Source: Tremella fuciformis
Taxonomy: Eukaryota; Basidiomycota; Tremellomycetes; Tremellales; Tremellaceae
Direction: 5' to 3'
Assembly: GCA_032768795.1 (NCBI GenBank)
Contig: CP136495.1
Location: 2,234,501 to 2,298,500 of the forward strand
Length of the DNA: 64,000 bases
Part shown: positions 23,798 to 34,600 of the stretch, one piece after another
Layout: the number at the start of each line of letters is the position of its first letter
Position numbering within the stretch: the stretch's first letter is position 1
Program-made: the position numbers and the translations under genes
The notes under the pieces: generated by a model
Seen by the model: the letters and a program-made list of their open reading frames with translations, nothing else
Database searches by the model: none
Told to the model about the DNA's origin: nothing

Positions 23798-24483
23798 TTG
23801 GTTCGATGGAATGGAGCAGGGGATTCGGGGACGCAACGCTGAATATGCCCGTGCTGTGTCCGACGCCCGGCAGAGTGTCGTCTATATGGCTGAAGTGGAG
23901 GCTGAACCAGGATTCGTGATGAGGAACGTATCGTAAGAGTGCATCACAGTCTTTCACAAATCAGCAATGAGAGAACGAGCAGACTCGGGCAATCTGGGCC
24001 GAGAATGATAGCTGTCGTCGAGTATTATTTTGAGAAAACTCCTGTTGAAGAGGATCAGGGCATTCAGTATTGGCCACATCCAGCGATCCTGCGCTGCCGT
24101 GGCCGTCAGATGGACTTTAGTTGTTCCTGCAACGTTGGTAAGGTCAGACCAAGAGGGATAGTCGGCCTATTCCTGGCAAGTCACAGTCGGTACCATTCGT
24201 CATTGGGCATGTCAGCGGGACGATGAGAGTTAGTGGGAAGGTTCTGGGTCGTCAGGGAGCAGTAGACCAAGGTGAAGGCTGGTAGCGTTTACAGGACGGA
24301 TCGGACGTTGATGGAGAGATGGAGGGTAAGGTGAGTCTCTGTTGGGGCGCTCGAGCGGCGTAGCTGGACGGTCGTCTTGACATCGATGCTGATATATATA
24401 TGAGAGCTTGAGATATGCGTCGTACCATCAGAGTTTTGCGCGGCGTTGTCGCATTTCTGAACCGGGGGGACCCAAGCACCTGA
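23798..24483. other. Intergenic between convergent genes
   Basis: About 690 bases between convergent 3' ends. No protein family, tRNA or repeat recognised. Confidence 0.4.
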
Positions 24484-26297
24484 TCACCCACCTATTCCTT
24501 CCTCTCCCTTGCCTCCCTTGTTCTCACCAACACTAGCAGGCGCTAAGGCTGAGGGCTTAAAGGCGCCAAAACCTCTAGCTTCGTACAGAAGATCCGTGCG
24601 AATCACAAATTTGCCTCCTTCAGGTCCCACAGCGCTACCTTCGTGCAGCAGCGACCCGGCAGTGTCCCCGTGAGCTGAAGCGTTAGCTTCCTCCTGTGCA
24701 TTCATTTGTGGACTCGCGAAAGCACAGCACGGCGCCTTGTATAGGCCGCACCGCCACGGACTCCATTATGCCCAGTGTGGATGATGGGAGAAAGAACGTT
24801 GTTGAGCCTGTCCCCACCGGGATGTCGGAATTGAGGTACACGAGAAGCGTGTAACGAGACCAGAGTGGGTCGTCGGGGGATGAGGAGCTTAATGTCAGGC
24901 ACTCATGAAGAGACGGCAGTTGGCTCACTCGTGTAGATATCCCCCGGTCACGGGATCTAGACCAGCTGCTGGCCAGGCGCCGTCAATGTGGGGCTTAAAT
25001 CGTTCAGCTCGAGGTCGCATGGGAAGGGACCAACTCACTCGGTACGTTTGATTCGGACGATACTCATATACTCTGAACCTCGCGTTGATGCCCCTGACTC
25101 TCCCTCCTCCTTCCCCCTTGTCGGATACAGGTGCATTTTGTGGCACAAACGGCAAAATGCCCTTATAGAAGTGATCGAGCAAATCTCGATCTGCCAGCCA
25201 GACGAGGTTTCGAGCGAGTATCTGGATGTGTGAGCCGTTGCAATAGTGGTCAGACCCGGAACTGACGGATGACTTGAATCTAGCGCTCCCTTCCACAGCC
25301 TCATCTTTCTCCATACCGATGCCCATAGCAACTTTTACGATCTGCTCGCATTCCCCTGGGGTGAACACGTCGAGGACCATGAATGCACCTGGAACACCTG
25401 GTACCTCTACTTTCTGCGTCGGTCGCCGGGACGGGGCCGGAGTGAGGGATATCGTCGAGGGAAGAGAGGCGTAAACCGTGGATGCATAACGATTTGGCGG
25501 TCGTCGCAAGTGACCAGGTGTATGCGACACTACCCGGAACCCGGGATACGAGCCAGACGAAGGCGATGCTATCGAGTCAGTCCGGACCGACGATAGCTGC
25601 GTTGGACCATGCGAATGGCAAGTCTCACGTATAGATCCATCTTGTATCTTCCGCCAGATATCGATCTCGCCGTCTATATCTCCCCGCGCCGACCAGACAT
25701 CCCCGCTGATCACTTGCTCCGCCCTCCGCTTGCCCTTTTTGTCCATTTCGGGATTGACAATCCTCAGCATCAAGTCCAAACATCTCATCGCATCTTCGTC
25801 CCGTTGGTCCTCGAGCAACCCTTCCTCCGTGGCGTCCGTGCCTCTATTCCTGTTGACAGTCGCGATTGCGTCGCACTCTCTGACCCATCTCTGCAGAGCC
25901 CCGAGCTTGGGCGGGATACGTTTCGTGTACATTTCCAACAGCAGCACAAAGGCATCGTCGAATCGGCAGTCTCGGAGTGCTTGCGAGATTCGAGCGGTGA
26001 GCGAGTTCCCTTGAAGTCAGCGCCTTATACTTGCGGCCCCGAGGGCATGTACACACCTGACGCATCTCCCATCAGATGATTGACCATCCGGATGGATTTC
26101 TTGAGATCTCGCAAATGCGGACTCGCCAGTAATGCCGGTCGGGTGGACAATGTCGACAAGACCGACAGGCATATTTCAAGATCTTCAGGAGGGATGTCAT
26201 CTTCATCGAAGTTGCCAGTGACGGTGACCGCAAACTTCTGCTCGATAGATGACTGCAGCCTTCTCCTCTTTTTCGCCAGCACTGCTCGTTTGCCCAT
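24484..26297 (-). CDS. Prolyl 4-hydroxylase-like 2-oxoglutarate/Fe(II) oxygenase
   Basis: Start at 26297 (MGKRAVLAKKRRRLQSS). The N-terminal third, through ALRDCRFDDAFVLLLEMYTKR and LGALQRWVRECDAI, looks like a helical repeat region without a clear family. The catalytic part follows (about 25420-24560): GAFMVLDVFTPGECEQIV, typical of P4H-type domains; FRVYEYRPNQTYR joined by a 45-base intron to PHIDGAWPAAG (H-x-D iron ligands); SRYTLLVYLNSDIPVG; and TAGSLLHEGSAV with KFVIRTDLLYE (distal His and 2-oxoglutarate Arg). All three iron ligands are visible. Substrate unknown; cytosolic because no signal peptide is present. It shares a 223-base divergent promoter with the vWA gene. Confidence 0.76.
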
Positions 26298-26520
26298 GTT
26301 GGATGGTGGAGTATGGTAGAGTCCAATTGAAGCTATGCAGAATTGAAGTCTGTATAGCAGCCTTGAACGGTGATCGCCGCCGAGCTTCCCTCAAGGACGC
26401 GTGGATTACTAGCATAGCCTCGATACCTATTCAACTCGACTCTCATCGCTACTTTGAATCCAATCAGCAACTGTTCTACTCTGCTTTCTGCTGCCATCCA
26501 GGTCCGCTGTGATCCTCACA

Positions 26521-28511
26521 ATGGGATTTGCTAGTAAACTTGGTACGCCGTATCTGTGACCCCGCGCGATATGATGGCTGATAGGGGTCACAGCTCAAGC
26601 CAACGCCGGTGCCCTTGGCGCTGGCCTTGCCGCCGCTGTGAGGCCTACCGGGACACAACAGTACGGTCAGCAGGGGGCGTATGGGACCACCACGCAGCAG
26701 TACGGTGGGTCTCAATACGGTCAAACGCAGGCGGGCTATGGACCCAACCCCGGCCAGTACGGACAAGGGCAGCAGCCCGGACAGTATGGCCAGCAGCAGT
26801 CGCAATACGGACAGCCTCAGTCACAGTATGGGCAGCAGCCTGGTCAATACGGGCAGCAGCCCAGTCCATATGGTCAACAGTCCAACCAGTACGGTGCCCA
26901 GTCTCCCCAGTATGGACAGCAGCCCCACGGTCAATACGGTCAACAAGCTGGTCAGTATGGACAACCACCGGCCCCCAACCAGGCATCCCGACCGCAGGGT
27001 CAATATGGTGCACCCGTCGGTGGAATGGCCGCGGGAGCTATGGCAGGACAGTACGGTGCAGGAGCATATGGTCAGGCTCCGGGGTATGGTCAAGCTCCCG
27101 GGTATGGTCAGCCTCCCCAAGCTGGACCACCAGGAGTGGGCGGTGTCAATGTCGGATACGTCACTCAGGTCCTCCAACAATGTGTGCAGGACGTCAGTGA
27201 ACACTCTCCTGCTATATCTGGCCAAGCTGATTCGGTGCAGCAGAATCTCCAAGGTTTCTACCGAGATCCTGGAGCAATCAACGCCATTGCTCAACGAGTT
27301 GTCCAATCTGGGGCCCTGCAGACCCTCGCATCGGCATGGCGACTACCTGTCGAGCTAGCTAGTGATTTGGTCAAAATTGCTTTGTTCGATGTTGTCGTCC
27401 TGGTGGATGATTCAGGAAGTATGGCTTTCGAGCAGAACGGCGAACGTATCGAGGACCTCAAGTCGTGAGTGATGTCTCTTCCCGATTGATCGGGCTGATA
27501 TTTGAAGGATCCTAGGCAAAGTCGCATTTGCTTGTGCACTGTTCGATCAAGATGGCATGTGAGACAGAGCGTACGCAATAGAGATCAAATCGCTGACGTT
27601 TATAGTCAAGTCCGATTCCTCAATTCAAACATCCAGGGGAACAATATCAACTCGGAGCAAGCGGCCATGTCGCTTGTCCAGCAAGTCAAGTTCAGCGGCA
27701 CGTCAAGTTACGTGTCACTGACATGGGCTGATGCCTCAGGCCTGACCCCGCTTGGGACTTCCCTGGATGCCAAAATCCTGCAGCCACTGTTGCTCGGACC
27801 AGCTCGATCCAACGCCTTACGAAAACCTTTGCTTGTCATCGCCATCACCGATGGTGAGTGACCCATGTATCTCCAAACCGATTTCTAGCTGACCGATAGG
27901 TGCGCCGGCGGGCGAACAGACAGATAAAGGCAAGTCGTCCACTTCGACATGGGTGTCACACTGACTCTCCAGTCAGCCAAGTCATCGCGAACGCCAACAG
28001 AGAGCTTCAACGGACCCAATGTGAGACAGCTGATAGACTATGAGACAACAACACTGACCGAACGCAGACGGACCGGATGCCGTGTCGTATCAGCTATCTC
28101 AAGTCGGAAATGACAAGTCGGGTGTGTCTGACAATGCTCATCAGATGTGTCGCTGACCGCGACTCAGCGCAGAAGTTCCTCTCGAGCTTGGACGACGATC
28201 CGTTGATCGGCCGATTGATTGATCAGACCATGGACTACGAGTATGAGCAAGCGCAGATGCTGCAAAAGACGGGGGAAGATATGTCGCCTGAGATGTGGAT
28301 CATGAAGTGAGCACAAGCGCTTCGAGGGCGGATGTATGCTGATCCCAGACTTTTGCTTGGACCGATTGATACGTGAGCTCACGTGCAACAAGTATTGACC
28401 GCAGCTGACCGACGGTGCAGATCTTATGACTCCAAGGGTATGTCCTTTACTACGCGGGTAATGTAATTGCAGTTGACATTTGTCACAGATGAAACCCACC
28501 CCCGACGGTGA
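26521..28511 (+). CDS. vWA-domain protein with Gln-Tyr-Gly low-complexity N-terminus
   Basis: Exon 1 (MGFASKL, from 26521) is joined over a 50-base intron to a 200-residue Gln/Gly/Tyr/Pro-rich region (26640-27130) built of Q-Y-G repeats. A vWA-like fold begins at [20 protein letters not shown] (27387), with the D-x-S-x-S-type metal site read as D-D-S-G-S. It continues in several small exons: [34 protein letters not shown] and [23 protein letters not shown]. The end is a tiny exon giving DETHPRR and a stop near 28511. Fungal relatives are cytoplasmic and uncharacterised. The QYG region resembles prion-like domains that drive condensates. Final two exon joins are tentative. Confidence 0.74.
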
Positions 28512-29637
28512 TTAGCCTGGAAGCGCTGCTCAGGCATGTTGCACAACGACGACGACTATGCATTCGTTCATCACTGCAACTCTGTATATAGGTTTCATCG
28601 CTCTGACGGTCTGTGCAACGCCACTCGCTCATGGGCCCTCCTACTTTTCCTAACTGACTTACTGATTAGTGTTGCTCTGTGTGACATTGACTATTGCGAA
28701 GGAACCCAACACAGCTATCAATCTTACAGACAGAGGCTGGCATTATTATATGTAAGGAAGAAGGTAAACTGTTTCCACACACAGCTGACCTGACCCTTTA
28801 CACGAGTGCAAGAAAGCTATGAGAAGTAACTACGAGAATCGATCTCTGAAGAGGAGATCTCTAGGTCGGAAACGGACCTCCTTATATAGACCTCAGACCC
28901 CTCTACGCCGAAGGCTATTTGCCACCCATTCCGCTTGAAAGTTTTCCTAGCACTCAATATTCCTCGACTGCAAGCGATTCTCCTTGCTGCAGTGGCTTGT
29001 AAAGAATTACTCGGAATGGTAAGGGGGCTTGAGGTCGGTGAGCCAGGTCACCGGGAAAAGTACTGACTCCAGGGAAGGTCACCGATAATAGTACTGAGAT
29101 CACCGATAAAAGTATTGACTTAAGGGAAGGTCACCGATAAAAGTACTGAGATCACCAATAAAAGTAGTGACTGTGGCTTGGGTTGGTGGAATAAGTATAG
29201 TGTTTTGTCGGTGATTGCCAGGGTAAGTGCTGACTGTGGCTTGGGTCGGTGGAAATAGTATAGTGTTTTGTCGGTGATCGGTGGAATAAGTATTGACTGT
29301 GGCTGATGTGTCGTTCGTGTTATGAGCCGAGTTGCAGGGTCATAACACGGGGCTCCCCTTTCGGCAACGGTGGTAGAGAGGATGGCTGCGGCTATGCTTG
29401 CGAAGGCTCGATCCATCACTGGCGAGCATTCGTTGACAGTCGCGGACATGGACCAGCCCGAGCTGCTAACGACCCCACGACGTAAGAAGAGCCGTAGGAA
29501 CGACGCCTCCCCCCAGTTGTAGTTTGTCGTGTGTTTGTAAGCTTTCATGCATGATAGACGTGACCGGGAGAGGCAAGGATAGGCATGATTTGGCATTATT
29601 CCGTTATACGCCTCAAGCTCTGGACAGCCACCCAAAT
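28512..29637. other. Intergenic region with degenerate repeats
   Basis: About 1.1 kb between convergent genes. Apart from the repeats at 29040-29290 no gene is convincing. A stretch near 28840-28960 has a TATATA box and resembles a decayed promoter or LTR, but no ends could be defined. Confidence 0.35.
29040..29290. repeat. Imperfect short repeats (GTCACCGATAAAAGTACTG type)
   Basis: The unit ggtcaccgataaaagtactg recurs four times with changes between 29080 and 29170. A second pair, gtgactgtggcttgggt and tatagtgttttgtcggtgat, is repeated at about 29167-29217 and 29230-29280. Confidence 0.6.
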
Positions 29638-30161
29638 TCAGTCCGGACTCCTCCGGCCCTGACTTCGTATATCTATGGATTGCATGTAGGTCTTCCTGGA
29701 GATTGACGCCATTTGCCAGAATCTATCGCCTAGCTTTGATACTTCTCCGTGGTATTGTACCACATCGGCTCGTAAATGAAGGTATCGGTTGCCGAGGATG
29801 AGAGAAGCGTTTGCCACAAGGAGGTATCTGCGGTCAGTCGGCATTGCTTTGGAGGACTTGCCTGTTTCATTTGCATTGGCGGTCGTTGCCTGCGACCCAG
29901 GCGAAAAGAATCGGTTCCAATCGTCAATGGTCACTTGGTCTGCCAACGGCTGCGGCCGATCCGTGTCGTCGTCGACAGTCTCGGGTATGGATGAGTCGGG
30001 TAGCGAGATGAAAGTCTCGATGGGATCCCAGCTTGCCGCAAAGTTGATAGTAGCGTGGCGGTGACCTGGGTTCAGTGATTGCCTTGCACTCGACTCACCA
30101 TTTGCTCGCTGCTCCAGTATGTTCCGCACGTACCCCGCACCCGCCCAATACCGTGCCATCT

Positions 30162-30166
30162 TCTCC
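30162..30166. repeat. Target-site duplication, left copy (tctcc)
   Basis: The five bases before the left LTR, tctcc, are repeated directly after the right LTR. Confidence 0.88.
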
Positions 30167-30364
30167 TGTCGGGGTCGGTGAACGCGAGTTGGTATGTGAG
30201 TGACTGCCTTGCTGGTCGACTGATATGCCAGGATGAGTTACCAGGTGACAGATGAATAATACATTCTTCGAAGAAGGTATCCTCTCCTTCTCAGTCTGTA
30301 TATGTAGAGTTCTCACAGGTAGTCGGCTACTACGGACATGTCCGTGATGACGTATTCCATTACA
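30167..30364 (-). repeat. 3' LTR (198 bp)
   Basis: Begins TGTCGGGGTCGG and ends CCATTACA on the plus strand, matching 36925-37122 throughout. Confidence 0.93.
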
Positions 30365-30379
30365 GTCGCCTCCTCCTTT
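30365..30379 (-). other. Polypurine tract of the retrotransposon
   Basis: On the minus strand AAAGGAGGAGG followed by CGAC stands directly before the 3' LTR, the position where plus-strand DNA synthesis is primed. Confidence 0.7.
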
Positions 30380-30584
30380 GTGCTCGGGCGTCGCGACCGA
30401 GCCTAGCGACAGGGCGTCTCCTTGACGACGGTCGTGAGGGTGTCGACATGAGAACTGCAGAGTAGGGCGTGCAGTGACGGGCGCGGTGATATATGAACCA
30501 GCCAGGTTGGGCGCCCGTTCTTCGTCCATCTCTCTTCTTTCTTGAATCCTCGAGCGACACCCCAACTTGCCAAGTACGTTAACG

Positions 30585-31512
30585 ATGCCTGCTCGTATCT
30601 ACACCGCCGCAGACGTGTCTGTATCCCCTCCTGCCTCGTACGCCATCGTCGATGCCAACGACGATTCGACTACATACCGCATAGGCAACGGTAGAACGTA
30701 CCGAGCGCGACATGTCGGCTTTGACGGGACCCTCACTCAAGCCAAGAATCGGGCGGCGGTACGTGGCAGCTACTGAGTGGTATTCGCTGACCAGCAGGAT
30801 CTCTCCAACCAGCTATCTTTAACCTTAGCGGCGATGTCGGTTGATGAAGCTGGCCGGCACCGAGCCCATGTGATGCGCACGGCCGTGGCGTTCATAGCAG
30901 CGTGGGACGGTCGGCTGAGGATCGTAAGGGCCGCCGACAGTAAGTCTATTCCGCGATTACACAGCTTATTACCAGAGTGTAATGCCTGCGAAAAGGCTGG
31001 CAAGCCTTGTGTCGTAGCCGCTATTGTACTCCAGGGAGGCGGTTCCCGCGCAGTTTCCTCGCAAGTACTGTTTCGTTCCTGCCAGCTACGCTTACCTCAG
31101 CTGCGTGCGTTGTCACTCCCAGCATGGAGTTTCTTGCGACATCCAACTCGGTCTTGCCCTAGGCAAACGTCCTCGGGGCACCGTTCGTGAAAGTGCCTGG
31201 CAGGAACTGGGCTCGACTCTGCAGGATCTACGAAGCGAGCTGTCGTCTGCTGACCGCATGACCGCCCATGACAAGAAGCGATGGAAGGGGTACATCGGGC
31301 GAGCCTTGTTTGTACGTTAGCATATTCGGTCCCTTACGGTTGCTAATTGGTAGATAGTCGACGGATTCCAGGTCAAGACGGAGCACAAGTCTCCCAAAAG
31401 GCCAGTTGACTATTCCAAGTATAGAGGCCGCGGTGGCTATGCACAGGAGTCGGACCCATCCGACGACGAGCCGACCGATCAGGAGGACGCAGAGGCCGAT
31501 GACGATGCGTAG
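30585..31512 (+). CDS. Antisense spliced accessory gene of the retrotransposon, six-cysteine protein
   Basis: Lies inside the element, opposite to gag-pol. Exons 30585-30758, 30798-30939, 30976-31010, 31054-31311 and 31354-31512 keep frame and give 255 residues; the third intron could instead be 31026-31053 (260 residues). Introns are 36-43 bases with GT-AG ends. The N-terminus reads MPARIYTAADVSVSPPASYA. The centre has C-N-A-C-x6-C and C-V-R-C-x7-C, six cysteines spaced like two halves of a Zn2Cys6 cluster with a longer linker. The C-terminus is acidic (DPSDDEPTDQEDAEADDDA). TATA-like gatatatgaa lies about 95 bases upstream. Function unknown; DNA or RNA binding is a guess from the cysteines. 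Its stop is 123 bases from the gag-pol stop. Antisense placement would protect introns from removal during retrotransposition. Confidence 0.7.
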
Positions 31513-31624
31513 TAGGTGTTGTAGATTGGCGCTTCCTTCCTCTTCCGGGGTGTGTTGTACATGATTATGCGTCCTCTTGCATGTAAAGACCGTCGCGTAG
31601 TTGGAACAACGAGTGTGGGTTATT

Positions 31625-31650
31625 AACAGGTACGCTCACGCGTACCTGTT
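31625..31650. other. Perfect inverted repeat spanning the gag-pol stop codon
   Basis: AACAGGTACGC and GCGTACCTGTT form an 11-bp stem; the loop on the minus strand is GTGA, containing the TGA stop of gag-pol. It sits between the convergent gag-pol and antisense genes. Confidence 0.7.
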
Positions 31651-34600
31651 AGGTACGAATCTCTTTCTCCTACTCTGGCTCTCCGAGCTTGAGTAGGCGT
31701 CGTACATGGTGGTGAAGGCAGGGTCGCTTTCCACCTCTGCCGCTGGTTCCCATGTACTGTCACTGATAGGCCATCCTATCCACTTGATACGGTAGTGTTT
31801 GGAGGTAATCCCCTGTTTGTCCTTGACCATTCGTTCGTCAAGGATCGCCTCGTAGGTATAGCCGTTGTCATCTAACACTATGTCGCTGACGGGCGACTGC
31901 GTAGGTTGTAACTGGCTAGTACTTGCTTCCTCTGAGGTGTAGAAGGGCTTCAGGTATTCCACGTTGATCACGTCGTGGATCCTGTAGGACTCGGGGAGGT
32001 GCAGCTTGTACGCGTTGTCGTTGACCTTTGCTGCCACCTTGAATGGTCCTAACCACCGGTTATCTAGTTTGGCTGACGTCCTAGCTCCTTTGTAGTTTCG
32101 AGCAGAAAGTAAGACTAGGTCGCCCACTTTGAAAGTCTGTAACCGGCGTTTACGGTCATATTGTCGCTTGTTCTGTGCCCGTGCGTGCTTGATCTGTTCT
32201 TGAAGGTACTTGAATCTTTCAAATATCCTGCGTGTATACGTCACCCCCTCCTCGCTTTCGTGCGAGGAACTTCCCAATGGGTCTGTCATATTCTGCCTAG
32301 GGGTGTAGCCGTACCAAGCATCGTAGGGGGTCATTCTGGTGGTTCCGTGCACCGTGGTGTTGTATACGAATTCTGCTGTAGGAAGCAGCACGGACCAGTC
32401 ATCCTGTTCGTAGTTGGCATATACGCGTAGGTACTGTCCCAGCCACTTGTTGACTATCTCGGTTTGCCCATCCGTTTGTGGGTGGTACGCGGTAGAGAAC
32501 TTGAGGTCACAGCCAAGCTTACTGGTTACTGTGCGCCAGAAAGCTGACACGTACTGTGCTCCTCTGTCCGAGATGATACGGTCTGGTAACCCCGTTCTTG
32601 GGTAGACTTTCGTAAGAAACGCCTCCGCCAGGGTAGGGGCGTCGAGCTTGTCGATAGGTATAAAGATCGCCGCCTTCGTTAGCTGGTCTACCCAGACACT
32701 GATGTTGGTATAGCCCTTGGAGTCCGGTAGTTTGGTGATGTAGTCGGTAGATACAGTTGACCAGGGTCGTTCTGCCACAGGTATGTCTAGCAGTAATCCT
32801 GGTTGTAGTTGGTTGGTATGTTTGGTCTTTTGGCACGTTCCGCAATGCTTTACCCATGTTTTGACGTCTCGTCGCATCCTCGGCCACCAGAATCTTGCAA
32901 GTAGCCTGGATGTGGTCTTGGCCACCCCCGGGTGGCCAGCCGTCGGTAGGTTATGAGCCCATATGAGGACCGTGGTTCGTTGCTTCTCGGGCACGATAGG
33001 TAGGTCGTGGTAGTAGAAGAGGCCGTCCTTGTGTTTGTATTCTTCGGGATGGCTCTCCGTAAGAGCCACGTATTTTTGTTGTTCGTGCACATCCATGGCG
33101 CCCTTAAAGTCTTCTTGAGCCATAGGGTCCTTGTATTCGACCCTAGTTGCCAGGTACTGTGCTGAAGAAAGCAACGCCTTGAAGTTGTGCGCGTTGAGTT
33201 CTGGTGACAAGGTGGTTGCTTTGGTGTCCGTAGGTCGATAGTCTGGTCGTCTGGACAGGGCATCCGGCTTGGTAGCTTGTTTGCCTGGCCTATATTGGAT
33301 GACAAAGTCGAAATCGGCCATGTACTCGCTCCATCTAGCTTGCCTCCTTGTCAATTGCTTGGTGGTTAAGAAGTACTCTAGGCTTCTGTGATCGGATAGT
33401 ACGACCACTCGTACTCGGGTACCTTCGAGGTAATGTCGCCAACTCTTGAATGCGTACACGATGGCTAGGAACTCCTTGTCGTGAACTGGATAGTTGAGTT
33501 CTGCCGGATCCATCTTCCGAGAAGCATATGCGATGGGTCTGGTCGTACCATCTGGGTAGGTGTGTGACAGGATCGCACCCAGAGCGTAGTCCGACGCGTC
33601 CGTTTCTAGTAATAGGGGAAGATTTGGGTCGTAGTGGCTGAGTACGGGAGCCGTAGTCATCGCTCGCTTGAGAGAATCGAAAGCGTCCTGCTGTTTGGGT
33701 CCCCATTGGAAGGGCGTTCCCTTCTTGGTTAAGTCGTGTAAGGATTTGGCTATTACCGAAAAGTTCCTGATGAATCTGCGGTAGAAGTTGGCGAACCCTA
33801 CAAACGACTGTGTCTCCTTCAAGTTCGTAGGCGTGGGCCAGTCTTGTACCGCCTCCACCTTCTTTGGGTCCATCTTGATGCCGTTTTTGTTAAGAACGAA
33901 ACCCAGGAACTCCACCTCGTTGCTGTGGAATTGGCATTTCGAGAGTTTGGCGAATAGCTTATACTCTCGTAGTCGTCGCAGGACTTCCTGTACGTGGCGG
34001 GTATGGTGTTCCAGATCCTTGGAGTACACCAATATATCGTCGAGGTATACAGCCACGTACTTGTCGAGTAGGTCGTGGAAGACGTGGTTGATAAATAGCT
34101 GGAACGAGCCTGGTGCGTTGCAGAGCCCGAAGGGCATGACCAGGTACTCGTATTGTCCGAAGGGTGTCCGGAAGGCTGTCTTCCACTCATCCCCCTCCGC
34201 TATGCGGACGAGGTTGTATGCTCCCCGTAGGTCTAACTTGGTAAACACGGTCGACCCACGTATTTGGTCGATTACGTCGCCTATCAGGGGCAAAGGGTAT
34301 TTGTTCTTGATTGTCATGGCGTTGAGCTTGCGGTAATCGACGCATAATCGCAGACTTCCGTCCTTCTTTTTGACGAATAGGACTGGTGCTCCTGCGGGGG
34401 ATCGTGACTCTCTGATGAAGCCTTTATCCAGGTTTTCTCGCAGGTACGCCATTAGTTCTTCCCTTTCTCGTGGGCTAAGTGCGTAGATAGGCCCAGCTGG
34501 TGGTACCTTGTCCGAGCTCAGTTGGATGGCATGGTCGAATTGCCGATGTTCTGGTAGTTTATCGGCCTGTCCTTTATCGAATACGTCCTTGTAGTGTGCA

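Noticed and set aside
28830..28960. Solo LTR with TATATA box
   Set aside because: No TG...CA ends, no target duplication and no second copy could be found in the window.
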